Positions 9,339-17,732 of a stretch of DNA of 64,000 nucleotides are shown piece after piece. The stretch spans positions 1-64,000 of the forward strand of contig CAVPXL010000006.1 in assembly GCA_963709765.1 (NCBI GenBank). Reading direction: 5' to 3'. A program made the translations under genes and the position numbers. The stretch is from Roseitranquillus sp963709765. GTDB taxonomy: Bacteria > Pseudomonadota > Alphaproteobacteria > Rhodobacterales > Rhodobacteraceae. How positions within the stretch are numbered: position 1 is the first letter of the stretch; each line of letters opens with the position of its first letter. The notes below the pieces were generated by a model that did not search any database, had not been told where the DNA came from, and was given only the letters and a program-made list of their open reading frames with translations.

Positions 9339-10539
9339 ATGAGTGAGGCAAGCAATCTCTTCGGCTTCGAAGAACTGGCCGACAAATCCGCGATGGTTTT
9401 TTCCCGATCGGATTATTCCGAACGTATTCGCAGGCTCGAGCAAACGCTGCAGTCTCTCGGGATCGACGCCTATCTTGGGTCAACGCCGGAAAACCTGAAC
9501 TACTTTGCCGGTTTCGATCCGCTGGGTCTCTATTTCTATCAGCACCTCTTCTTCGCACCGGGCATGGACGCACCATCCCTTCTGACCCACAAGTGCGAAA
9601 AGGAACTGGCGCGCACGCAGTGCTGGATCGACGAGATCCTCGTCTGGCAGCACGGCGACGACCCGCTGCGGATGACTGTGGCCAAGCTTCGGGAGCTCGG
9701 CGTCCGCGAGGGCAGCCGGGTCGGGCTGGAGATGGACAACTGGTATTTGAAGGCCTCCACCTACAAGGGGCTGGTAGATGCCATGCCCGGCGTCGAGTTC
9801 GTCGACGTGACCGAGGATGTCCTGCGACTGAGAACCATCAAGTCGTCGGCGGAAGTCGCGCACATGCGTGAGGCTGCGCGGTTTTCCGACATCGGTTTTG
9901 CGGCCGCAATTGAGGCGCTGCGGCGGCCCGGTATCGCAGAGACAGAGGTTCTGGCCGCCGTTCAGTCCAGGATGACGGCGGAAGGGTCGGAATACCCGAC
10001 GCTTCCCTTCATCATCAATTCCGGCGCGCGAAGCGGTCTGTTCCACGGCGTTCCCACGGGCAAGCGCGTGAAGCGGGGGGATCCCGTCATGATCGAGATC
10101 ACCGGCTCCTGGAAGCGCTACAACAGCAACATCGTCCGTACCGTCGTCGCCGGGAAGGCCACTCCGGCGCTCAAAGAACTGTGGAAGATCGCCACTGAGG
10201 CGTTCTGGCGGCCCTTCGAGCTGATCCGCCCCGGCACCCCGGTCTCGGAACTCGACCGACTGAGCCGGGAAATTCGAAGCGAATACGAACTCATATATAC
10301 CGGCCCGCGCAGGTTTCGGCATGGGACTTGCTTATCCACCTGTCTGGGCGGGCCGTCCCGACATCCTCCTCGGTGACGAGGAGGTTCTCGAAGAGGGCAT
10401 GGTCTTCTCGCTCGAGCCGTCGATTGGACAATATCACGGCACAACCGTGATCTTTGGGTACAACATCCTCGTCACGGCGACGGGAGCGGAAATTCTGCAG
10501 CAAACTCCGAAAGACTTGTTCGAGATCGAGGTGTTATGA
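9339..10539 (+). CDS. M24-fold (creatinase/Xaa-Pro peptidase-like) hydrolase, one frameshift near its end
   Basis: The creatinase-type N-terminal domain (PENLNYFAGFDPLG) is followed by the pita-bread domain (LRTIKSSAEVAHMREAARF, INSGARSGLFHG). The frame changes near 10300-10318, and the tail continues as GMGLAYPPVW ... VFSLEPSIGQYHG to 10539. Total is about 400 residues, the family length. The metal-binding aspartates of true aminopeptidases are absent: where they have DxGxxxxGYxxDxxR, this has EITGSWKRYNSNIVR. That is expected for metal-free members such as creatinase and ectoine hydrolase. Creatinase releases urea from creatine, attractive beside a ureohydrolase, but ectoine-hydrolase-like activity is equally possible. 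Confidence 0.8.
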
Positions 10540-10561
10540 ATGGACCCGGCGAGCAGTTCCG

Positions 10562-10900
10562 ATGGCGACGCGTATGACCGGCGGGGCAGTGCCATGGCTA
10601 TATCTGGCCCTTGCGGGCCTTTTTGAGATCGTCTGGGCCTACGCCATGAAGCGTTCGCTCGGCCTGACACGGCCGGATTACGCAATCGTCATGGTCCTCG
10701 GCATGGTGGCAAGCTTTGCGTTCCTGTCGCTGGCGATGCGCAGCTTGCCGCTGGGAACCGCATATGCGGTCTGGACAGGTATCGGGGCCGTCGGCGCCTT
10801 TGTCGTCGGCATAGTGCTCTTCGGGGAACCGGTGAATGTGGTGCGGTTGGCTGCCATAAGTCTGATCCTGGTTGGGATGGTGATGCTGAAGCTGGGATAG
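10562..10900 (+). CDS. gdx: SMR-family guanidinium exporter, Gdx (SugE) type
   Basis: A four-helix membrane protein of about 112 residues. The key Glu is in helix 1 (AGLFEIVWAYAMKRS). The third-helix block LPLGTAYAVWTGIGAVGAF is the hallmark of the Gdx/SugE subgroup, not of EmrE-like drug pumps. Family knowledge: Gdx swaps cytoplasmic guanidinium for protons. The gene lies between the M24 protein and a guanidinopropionase-like ureohydrolase, which supports a guanidino substrate for the locus. No guanidine riboswitch hairpins fit in the 22-base gap before it. ATG 10574 is an alternative start. Confidence 0.88.
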   Translation: MATRMTGGAVPWLYLALAGLFEIVWAYAMKRSLGLTRPDYAIVMVLGMVASFAFLSLAMRSLPLGTAYAVWTGIGAVGAFVVGIVLFGEPVNVVRLAAISLILVGMVMLKLG

Positions 10901-10988
10901 ATGCGGCCGAGCGAAAGGATGTCCTTCAAGCTTCAAACGGGAAACGAGTGTCTGCGATGGCTGGCATGATTGGTAGGAGTGAGACAGC

Positions 10989-11969
10989 GTGAGCGACGAA
11001 TATTTTCATCCGGTGTCGGGTTTCGATCTTCCGCGTTTCGCGGGCATCCCGACATTCATGCGACTGCCGCATGTGGCGCTCGAGGATGAGCGCCTGAGCG
11101 ACGTACAGATCGGCATCATAGGCGCGCCATGGGACAGCGGCACGACGAACCGACCGGGTCCGCGCCACGGGCCGCGTCAGATGCGTGACATGTCGACGAT
11201 GATCCGCGCCGAGCATGGCGCGACCGGTGTACGACCGTTCGAACTCATGAATTGCGCCGATCTTGGAGACGTCGCGCCAAACCCGGCCGACCTGCTCGAT
11301 AGCATGACGCGGATCACCGATTTCTTCGGGAAGGTGAGAGCGGCGGGCATTGTGCCGCTGACCGCCGGAGGAGATCACCTGTGCTCATTGCCCATCCTGC
11401 GGGCGCTGGCGGCGGACGGGCCACTGGGGCTGATCCAGTTCGACAGCCACACCGACCTGTTTCACAGCTACTTCGGTGGCACAATGTACACCCACGGCAC
11501 GCCGTTCCGCCGAGCGGTCGAGGAAGGTTTGCTCGATCCGCGACGCATGGTCCAGATCGGCATCAGGGGGACGACGTACGATCGGGAAGACCGAGACTTC
11601 GCCAAAAGTGAAGGCATTCGGTTGATTGAAATTGAGGAGTTTCACGCTCGCGGACCCGAGGACGTGATGGCCGAGGCCCGCGAGATCGCAGGCGATCGGC
11701 AAACTTATGTCACCTACGACATCGATTTCGTTGATCCCGCCTTTGCACCTGGAACCGGCACGCCTGAAATCGGCGGCCCCAACTCCTTCCAGGCTCTTCT
11801 GGTCGCGCGGCTGCTGCAGGGCGTTAACATAGCCGGTGCCGACGTGGTGGAAGTATCGCCACCATTCGATCCGGTCGGCGGAACAGCCTATCTCGGAGTC
11901 TCGATCATGTTCGAGATGCTCTGCGTGATGGCCGAGGGTCTTGCAGCCGACAAAGGCCGCGATACCTGA
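10989..11969 (+). CDS. arginase-family ureohydrolase, guanidinopropionase/guanidinobutyrase-like
   Basis: The enzyme hydrolyses a guanidino group to urea and an amine using two Mn ions. Ligands are visible in GGDHL, FDSHTD and YDIDFVDPAFAPGTGTPE. The N-terminal RFAGIPTFMRLP, the WDSGTTNRPGPRHGPRQ block and YTHGTPFRRAVEEGLLDP are, as I recall, shared with 3-guanidinopropionase (GpuA) and guanidinobutyrase (GbuA) rather than with arginase. GTG 10989 has AGGAG nine bases upstream. Product beta-alanine or GABA would suit the aminotransferase at the head of the cluster. Exact substrate unproven; the class also contains agmatinase and guanidine hydrolase. Confidence 0.85.
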   Translation: MSDEYFHPVSGFDLPRFAGIPTFMRLPHVALEDERLSDVQIGIIGAPWDSGTTNRPGPRHGPRQMRDMSTMIRAEHGATGVRPFELMNCADLGDVAPNPADLLDSMTRITDFFGKVRAAGIVPLTAGGDHLCSLPILRALAADGPLGLIQFDSHTDLFHSYFGGTMYTHGTPFRRAVEEGLLDPRRMVQIGIRGTTYDREDRDFAKSEGIRLIEIEEFHARGPEDVMAEAREIAGDRQTYVTYDIDFVDPAFAPGTGTPEIGGPNSFQALLVARLLQGVNIAGADVVEVSPPFDPVGGTAYLGVSIMFEMLCVMAEGLAADKGRDT

Positions 11970-12391
11970 GGTCTCCGTCCGGGCGTCCGCCCCGATGCGG
12001 TCGTCCGGGAACGTTCCGCTGACGGATCAGCATGTCGGATTGCATAACCTCTGCGGCCGTCAAGCGTGTGCATTCCTTTCCAATTTTTTCGAAACAGACG
12101 GCAATGAACGCATCGACACGGCTGAGGCTGACCGCTTTCGGCCTCTTTCCTGGATAATGTGAATTTCACGAGAGCCTCCTCCCGGAGGGTCGAGGAAAAC
12201 GGACCGTCGCGCATGCAGCAACTCATGGTCCCTGATCCCGCGGCCCCCTGATGACCAGAACCAGCCACCTCTGCATCGCGTTCAACAGTGATCCAGCGAG
12301 CATTGCGGGGTGCTGGAATGGATGTACCTGTCAACCGTGGCATCATCTGCCGTGCCTGGTCTAGGCTTCGACAAACATGGGGAGGATTCGC
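11970..12391. other. intergenic, no gene recognised
   Basis: About 420 bases between the ureohydrolase and the MBL-fold gene. Short open frames on both strands show no family motif, good start or consistent codon use. I see nothing else to report here. Confidence 0.5.
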
Positions 12392-13312
12392 ATGCTGACG
12401 AGGCGGAGAATGATTGTTGCGCTGGCCGGCGGTGCCGGGGCGGCTCTCTGGACACCGGGCGCAAGGCTCTGGGCGGCCACGACGGTCGAGATGGGCGGGG
12501 TTCGCATAGATGCCGTAAGCGATGGCGCGCTCATTCTTCCGACCGACTACCTCTACGGCGCCGTGCCTCAGGAAGCGCGGGCGGTGCTCACGGAGGCCGG
12601 CATTTCGGGAGAAACCGTGCGTAGAGACTGCAACCTCACGCTCTTGCGCGACGGAGATCGGACTGTCCTTTTCGATGCGGGCTCCGGGAGCGGTTTCATG
12701 CCCTCCGCGGGCGACTTGCTCGACGCGCTGGCCGCGTTGGAGGTCGCTCCGGCGGATGTGACGGATGTGGTCTTCACGCATGGTCATCCCGATCATCTCT
12801 GGGGTGTGCTGGATGATTTCGACGACCTGACATTTCCTGAAGCCGCGCATTTCATCTCCAGGACGGAATGGGATTACTGGCTTGATCCCGAGACGCTCGA
12901 CGCGACGCCGGAGGCGCGCAAGGCGTTCGTTGCCGGAGCACAACGTCGCCTTCCCTTGATCGAGGACCGTGTGAGGTTCTTCGAGGACGGAGACGAGATC
13001 CTGCCGGGAGTGACCGCGCGGGCGACGCCGGGTCATACCGCGGGTCACACGTCCTTCTTGATCACACAGGGCGAGGAGCGGCTCCTGGTCGTGGGTGATG
13101 CGCTGCTCGACGATCATCTGGCGTTTGTCTATCCCGACATATCCGGGCCCAGCGACCATGATCCAGGGCTGGCGGCGACAACGCGGCGCGCTTTGCTGAA
13201 CGATCTGGCATCTTCGGGGATGCCTCTCCTGGGATTCCATCTGCCGTATCCGGGGATTGGGATGGCTGAAAGGGTAGGGGATGCGTTCCGATTTGTTGCT
13301 GAATCACCATGA
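12392..13312 (+). CDS. exported MBL-fold metallo-hydrolase
   Basis: The zinc motif THGHPDHLWG (HxHxDH) lies near residue 130, followed by the metal ligand His in TPGHTAGHTS and the bridging Asp in VVGDALLDD. This is the glyoxalase II/lactonase/arylsulfatase-like superfamily. The N-terminus LTRRRMIVALAGGAGAALW with AWA-type cleavage resembles a Tat signal (RR followed by a hydrophobic run), so the enzyme probably folds before export. ATG 12392 is preferred over 12377 because it places the RRR near the start. A 420-base gap separates it from the catabolic operon. The substrate is not evident; lactone or ester cleavage is possible. Confidence 0.85.
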   Translation: MLTRRRMIVALAGGAGAALWTPGARLWAATTVEMGGVRIDAVSDGALILPTDYLYGAVPQEARAVLTEAGISGETVRRDCNLTLLRDGDRTVLFDAGSGSGFMPSAGDLLDALAALEVAPADVTDVVFTHGHPDHLWGVLDDFDDLTFPEAAHFISRTEWDYWLDPETLDATPEARKAFVAGAQRRLPLIEDRVRFFEDGDEILPGVTARATPGHTAGHTSFLITQGEERLLVVGDALLDDHLAFVYPDISGPSDHDPGLAATTRRALLNDLASSGMPLLGFHLPYPGIGMAERVGDAFRFVAESP

Positions 13313-13821
13313 CATCAGGAGATTGAGGGCAGAACTTCGCAAGTGGCGAGAACTTCGGCGCTCAGTTGAGACGTGCCTTGTAATTCTGATGTCGGTAGGT
13401 TTTGCGATCCGGGCTGGGACATTGCGCAACCTGCGTGCCGCACGGCGCCGCACCGTTCCCGAACCGAGGCCGGAATGACGGCCTTGGGGCAGGGCAGTCG
13501 ATACCGTCGCTCCAGGGTCGCTGACCGGAAAACGATCACCCTCTGCGTGCACCGGGCCGCGTCAAGGACCGAGACTGTGATAGTGACGCGTTGACCAATC
13601 CGAAGACGGAATATCGACTTGGTACGGAAAGCGCGCTACTTGCCATGCAACCCGACGTGGCAGATGCGCCGCACTTTCGGGGTCTTGCGCCTTGAAATGG
13701 GGGAGGTAATTGAATTGAATGCCGACCGACGTTAGTCAGATCTTCAGATGATGTGCACCAACATTGGATGATCGCGGCTGTGAGGCCGTTGCAGGATATC
13801 CGGAAACCGAAAGGGATGATC
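13313..13821. other. intergenic, no gene recognised
   Basis: About 500 bases with only short open frames, none with a recognisable family or ribosome site. The last 90 bases, more AT-rich than the flanks, presumably hold the promoter of the outer-membrane protein gene. Confidence 0.45.
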
Positions 13822-14631
13822 ATGCTTGTTCGGGCCACCATTCTGGGTCTCGCAATAGCTTCGCCGGCGCTCTCCGATGGTCTTGAGCCTGCGCCGGCGC
13901 CAAAACCGGTTGCTCCAGCGGCAATCGGAGCGGATTGGTCCGGGTCATACGGCGGCGTGCTCCTCGGTGGCATTGCTACCAATTCAGAAGCCGAATTGTC
14001 GGATTTCGAAGGGGCCTTGCTCGAACTCGACGTGCAGAACGGGCTCTTCCCGCCCTCGATCGACGACAACGAGCGGGCGGCGATGGTCGGCCTTCGGTAT
14101 GGTCGAAACCGGCAAAGCGGCAACTTCGTCAGCGGTTTCGAGCTCGACGTCAGCTTCTCCGATCTGAACGGAGAGGCCGGTTTCGAGGAAATCGACCCGA
14201 ATCCCAGCCCGATCTTCAATGGCGTCAATACCGTTACCAGCTATCAGACGGACGTGGACAAGTTCATGACTGCCCGTCTGCGGGCGGGCTATTCCTCGGG
14301 GAACACGCTCTTCTACGCCACGGGCGGACTTGCGTACGGCGACGTCGAGAATACGTTCACCCTTGAGCTTCCGAACCTTCCTGCCGCTGCCGGAGGCGCC
14401 TATTCCAACGCCTGGGGCGACGACGGCTGGCGGATGGGCTATGTCCTTGGCGCCGGCGTCGAGCAGAAACTCACCGACCGGATGAGCATCTCGGCCGACG
14501 TCATGCGCTTTGATCTCGACGACGTGAACGTCGAAGCGACCGATCCAGCGGTCTTTGGCGCGAACAGCATCTCCTACGACTTCCAGAACACAGGCTACGT
14601 GGCGCGCATCGGCGTTAACTTCGCGTTCTAA
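13822..14631 (+). CDS. outer-membrane beta-barrel protein (Omp25/opacity-type)
   Basis: A signal peptide (MLVRATILGLAIASPALS) is followed by a Pro/Ala-rich linker and the opening block DWSGSYGGVLLGG, typical of small alphaproteobacterial porin-like barrels. Alternating strands follow (FVSGFELDVSFSDLNG, TARLRAGYSSGNTLFYATGGLAYG, MGYVLGAGVEQKL). The protein ends in VARIGVNFAF; a C-terminal Phe is the BAM recognition signal. AAGGG lies about six bases before ATG 13822. It is monocistronic between intergenic stretches. The function is probably structural or adhesion, not a specific channel. Confidence 0.85.
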   Translation: MLVRATILGLAIASPALSDGLEPAPAPKPVAPAAIGADWSGSYGGVLLGGIATNSEAELSDFEGALLELDVQNGLFPPSIDDNERAAMVGLRYGRNRQSGNFVSGFELDVSFSDLNGEAGFEEIDPNPSPIFNGVNTVTSYQTDVDKFMTARLRAGYSSGNTLFYATGGLAYGDVENTFTLELPNLPAAAGGAYSNAWGDDGWRMGYVLGAGVEQKLTDRMSISADVMRFDLDDVNVEATDPAVFGANSISYDFQNTGYVARIGVNFAF

Positions 14632-14743
14632 CCGCCCGTTAACCATGGCTTCACAATAGGCTGGTTCGAGCGACGTCGGTTCACCCGGCATTAGGACCTG
14701 CACTCCATTCCTTCACCCTGTGATCTACCTAGGGGTGTTGAAA

Positions 14744-16090
14744 ATGGTTACTCCGCATAATGGAGCCGGGGTTCCCGAATACGCGCTGCAATCGAGCATG
14801 CGCGACTTCCGGAACATCAAGGGGCGCGACATGCTCGCGCGCTGTGAAAAATTCTACGACTGGCAAGACACGCGGCGACAGAGCGGCACTTGGCCGTTTT
14901 CGCGTTCGACGGAAGACGGCGTGGCCGAAAGCTGCTCGATCCGCGACGATCGCGGCATCCTGTCCGACGGCGTGAACTTTGCCTCGCAAGACTATCTGAG
15001 CATGGTCGCGAACCCGGGGGTTCATGAGGCGGCGCGGGAAGCGATCGACACGATCGGCGTCCATTCGGCCGGTTCGCCGGCGCTGGTCGGCAACACCTCG
15101 ACCTCGGTCGAGCTGGAAAAGCGCCTGGCCAGCTTCGTCGGCATGAAGGAAGCGGTCCTGTTCCCGACGGGCTGGGCCGCCGGCTTCGGCGTCATCAAGG
15201 GTCTCGTGCGCTCCAGCGACTACATCGTCATGGACGCGCTGGCACACGCCTGTCTCCAGACCGGTGCGGCCGCATCGACGAAGAACGTCCACCTGTTCCG
15301 CCACCTGGACACCGAGCATTGTCGCGAGAAGCTCGCCGCGATCCGTCAAAAGGATCCCGAAGCCGGGATCATGATCGTGACCGAGGGTCTGTTCTCGATG
15401 GACAGCGACACGCCCGACATCGGTGCGTTGCAGGATCTGGCCAACCGCTACAACGCCACGCTGATGGTGGACGTGGCGCACGATCTCGGCAATCTCGGCC
15501 GTGATGGCAAGGGCCACATCGGGATGCAGGGCATGCTGGGTCAGGTTGACCTGGTCATGGGCAGCTTCTCCAAGACCTTCGGTTCGAATGGCGGTTTCGT
15601 CGCCACCAACAGCCGCGCGGTGAAGGAGTACCTGCGCTTCTACAGCCCGACCTGCACCTTCTCGAACGCTTTGTCGCCGACCCAGGTCGCGATCGTGACC
15701 AAGGCCATCGACATCATCGAGAGCGACGAAGGTACCGAGCTGCGCAACAAGCTGATGCACAATGTGCTGACGCTCCGCGAGCAACTCCGCTCGCGCGGGA
15801 TGGAAGTGTACGGCGATCCGTCGGCGATCGTCTGCGTGAAGATGGGCGAGGAATCGCTGGCCAGGATGATGGCGCGCGAACTGCCCGAGCTGGGCCTGAT
15901 CGCGAACCTGGTCGAATTCCCGGCCGTCCCCAAGGGCCAGGCGCGCTTCCGCCTGCAGGTCATGGCGAACCATACGGCCGAAGAGATCGAGGCGGCTGCC
16001 GCGATCCTCGATGCCGCCATGGCGATCGCCCGGGACAACCTCCAGAAGGGGGCCGTCATCTCCGCCGCGCCGCTCGCGCTCGCTGGCTAA
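14744..16090 (+). CDS. alpha-oxoamine synthase (PLP), CqsA/LqsA/BioF/SPT-like
   Basis: Enzymes of this family condense an acyl-CoA with an amino acid and decarboxylate it to an alpha-aminoketone. The PLP lysine is K277 in GSFSKTFGSNGG; the ring-stacking His is H168 in DALAHAC; the ring-nitrogen Asp is D243. The usual VDEAHS box reads VDVAHDLG, an unusual variant. The length (448 residues) exceeds typical BioF because of about 50 extra N-terminal residues (FYDWQDTRR). ATG 14744 has AGGGG seven bases upstream. No biotin or haem genes are nearby. Instead two sensor kinases and a GGDEF-EAL protein follow, as autoinducer synthases CqsA/LqsA are linked to their kinases. Signal synthase is therefore my preferred reading; lipid (serine palmitoyltransferase-like) synthesis is the main alternative. 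Confidence 0.78.
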   Translation: MVTPHNGAGVPEYALQSSMRDFRNIKGRDMLARCEKFYDWQDTRRQSGTWPFSRSTEDGVAESCSIRDDRGILSDGVNFASQDYLSMVANPGVHEAAREAIDTIGVHSAGSPALVGNTSTSVELEKRLASFVGMKEAVLFPTGWAAGFGVIKGLVRSSDYIVMDALAHACLQTGAAASTKNVHLFRHLDTEHCREKLAAIRQKDPEAGIMIVTEGLFSMDSDTPDIGALQDLANRYNATLMVDVAHDLGNLGRDGKGHIGMQGMLGQVDLVMGSFSKTFGSNGGFVATNSRAVKEYLRFYSPTCTFSNALSPTQVAIVTKAIDIIESDEGTELRNKLMHNVLTLREQLRSRGMEVYGDPSAIVCVKMGEESLARMMARELPELGLIANLVEFPAVPKGQARFRLQVMANHTAEEIEAAAAILDAAMAIARDNLQKGAVISAAPLALAG

Positions 16091-16102
16091 GCCAAACGTT
16101 CC

Positions 16103-16129
16103 GGCCCGATCGTCGATGGCAATCGGGCC
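16103..16129 (+). other. 8-bp hairpin between synthase and kinase genes
   Basis: GGCCCGAT (16103-16110) and ATCGGGCC (16122-16129) form a perfect stem with an 11-base loop in the 99-base gap. There is no T-run after it, so it may be a weak terminator or processing site that sets kinase level below synthase level. Confidence 0.4.
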
Positions 16130-16189
16130 CGCCGACCCTCCCGCTCGCGGAGAAGTCGTCAGTTCACGCTTTGTTAGATCCACGACGCT

Positions 16190-17677
16190 ATGCCTGAGCA
16201 GGACCGGGCGCAGCCCAAGCGAAAGCGCGTGATGAACATGATCGACAAGATTATTCTCTGGTTCATAGGCCCCGCGGCCTCGCGCGGCCGTACCGACTGG
16301 GAACTCGCGCGCATCTTTGTCTTCACGCACATCTTCGGCCCGCTCATCGCGCAGCCGATGTCGATCTATCTCTACCTTGCCTCGCCCGAGATCAACGCAC
16401 CGTTTCTTATCATGAGCGTCATGATCTGCAGCTTCTGGGCGCTGCCGTTCATCCTCCGCAAGACCGGCGACATGACGCTGGTCGCGTTCTTCTCATTCCA
16501 GCTTCTCGCGGCGGCGTCGCTCTTTGGTGCATATAATTACGGTGGATTCAGCTCACCGTTCCTGCCCTGGCTGATCGTCAGCCTGTTGCTCGGACTGTTC
16601 TATCTGGCGCGCTATGTCCGGCTCGTGCTGGCTCTGTTCGCCACGAGCGTGATGATATTCCTCGCTGCCGTCGCGATCTTCGGCCTGCCGTCCTACATCC
16701 CGCTTGAGGATCTGCGGATGCTGGGCTGGCTCTCCATCGGCTCTGCCACTGTCTACATGGCGTGGATGGCCCTCTACTATTCGCGGATGATGGGCCTGCG
16801 CAGCGAGCTCGAACTCGAGGCCGAACGCAGCCGCGCCACGTCGCGCGAACTGGAACGGGCCCGTGCCGTCGCGCTCGAGGTGGGCCAGGCCCGCTCACGC
16901 TTTTTCTCCAAGATGAGCCATGAGCTGCGAACGCCGCTGAACGCCATCATCGGCTATTCCGATATCCTCCTCGAAGATTGGCAAAGTGACCCATCGGCAA
17001 GCGAGTGCCGGTCCAAGGACATCCAGCGCATCAACGCCGCGGGCAAGCATCTGCTGTCTCTGGTGTCGGATGTTCTCGACACCGACAAGATCGAGAACGA
17101 GGCGCTCGACGTGAAGCCGACGACCTTCTCCCTTGGGGCGCTTTGCGACGAAGCTGTCGCGAATGCCCTGCCGATGGTCAAGAAGAACGGCAACCGTTTC
17201 GTCGTGATTTGCCCGCGCCGGGACTACGAGCTCTTCACCAATTCCAAGAAGCTGCGTCAGATGGTCCTGAATCTTTTGAGCAATGCCGGGAAGTTCACCT
17301 CGGACGGCACGGTGAAGCTCGAGCTCTATATCGAGATCCGCCCCTCGGATGACCAGCTCCGCGTCGTCGTCACCGATACCGGGATCGGCATCGCGCCCGA
17401 CGCTCTTCCCCGGCTCTTCCAGGACTACGAACAGGCCGACGCGACGGTTTCGAAGACTTACGGTGGCACCGGCATCGGACTCGCCCTGACGCGTCGGCTC
17501 AGCATCCTTCTGGGTGGCGAGATCAACGTCACGAGCACATCGGGGCGCGGTTCGTGCTTCACCATCACGGTGCCGGCGCAGCTCCACATCCGGAGCGAGA
17601 CCGCGGAAACGCGGGGTCTGCCGATCGCCGAAGATGGAGATCTGGCCTGCGACGCTGGCCGAGCCCTTTCGGCATGA
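16190..17677 (+). CDS. six-helix membrane sensor histidine kinase
   Basis: Residues about 15-210 form six membrane helices with little periplasmic loop, including SFWALPFILR and the conserved YNYGGFSSPFLPW. A coiled segment leads to HisKA (phospho-acceptor in MSHELRTPLNAIIGYSDIL) and HATPase_c (N box LSNAGKFT, G1 DTGIGIAPD, then YGGTGIGLAL). There is no receiver domain. The sensor region shares its motifs with the kinase at 20196-21716 and resembles the layout of CqsS/LqsS, the kinases for alpha-hydroxyketone signals. It lies directly between the synthase and the REC-GGDEF-EAL gene, so it probably phosphorylates that protein. ATG 16232 is an alternative start. Confidence 0.85.
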   Translation: MPEQDRAQPKRKRVMNMIDKIILWFIGPAASRGRTDWELARIFVFTHIFGPLIAQPMSIYLYLASPEINAPFLIMSVMICSFWALPFILRKTGDMTLVAFFSFQLLAAASLFGAYNYGGFSSPFLPWLIVSLLLGLFYLARYVRLVLALFATSVMIFLAAVAIFGLPSYIPLEDLRMLGWLSIGSATVYMAWMALYYSRMMGLRSELELEAERSRATSRELERARAVALEVGQARSRFFSKMSHELRTPLNAIIGYSDILLEDWQSDPSASECRSKDIQRINAAGKHLLSLVSDVLDTDKIENEALDVKPTTFSLGALCDEAVANALPMVKKNGNRFVVICPRRDYELFTNSKKLRQMVLNLLSNAGKFTSDGTVKLELYIEIRPSDDQLRVVVTDTGIGIAPDALPRLFQDYEQADATVSKTYGGTGIGLALTRRLSILLGGEINVTSTSGRGSCFTITVPAQLHIRSETAETRGLPIAEDGDLACDAGRALSA

Positions 17678-17732
17678 TGAATTTCTCTGCGAGCGCTCTG
17701 CCGAGGCTCGCACCACGCGGAGGTAATGACCA

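Noticed and set aside
10540..10561. Guanidine riboswitch before the Gdx gene
   Set aside because: The gap is only 22 bases, with no paired ACGR-loop hairpins.
14744..16090. BioF or 5-aminolevulinate synthase annotation
   Set aside because: No biotin or haem genes nearby, altered VDEAHS box, extra N-terminal segment, and sensor-kinase context; only the general family is supported.
14729..16330. 533-codon minus-strand open frame over the oxoamine synthase
   Set aside because: His/Arg/Asp-rich shadow of a gene with intact PLP motifs.
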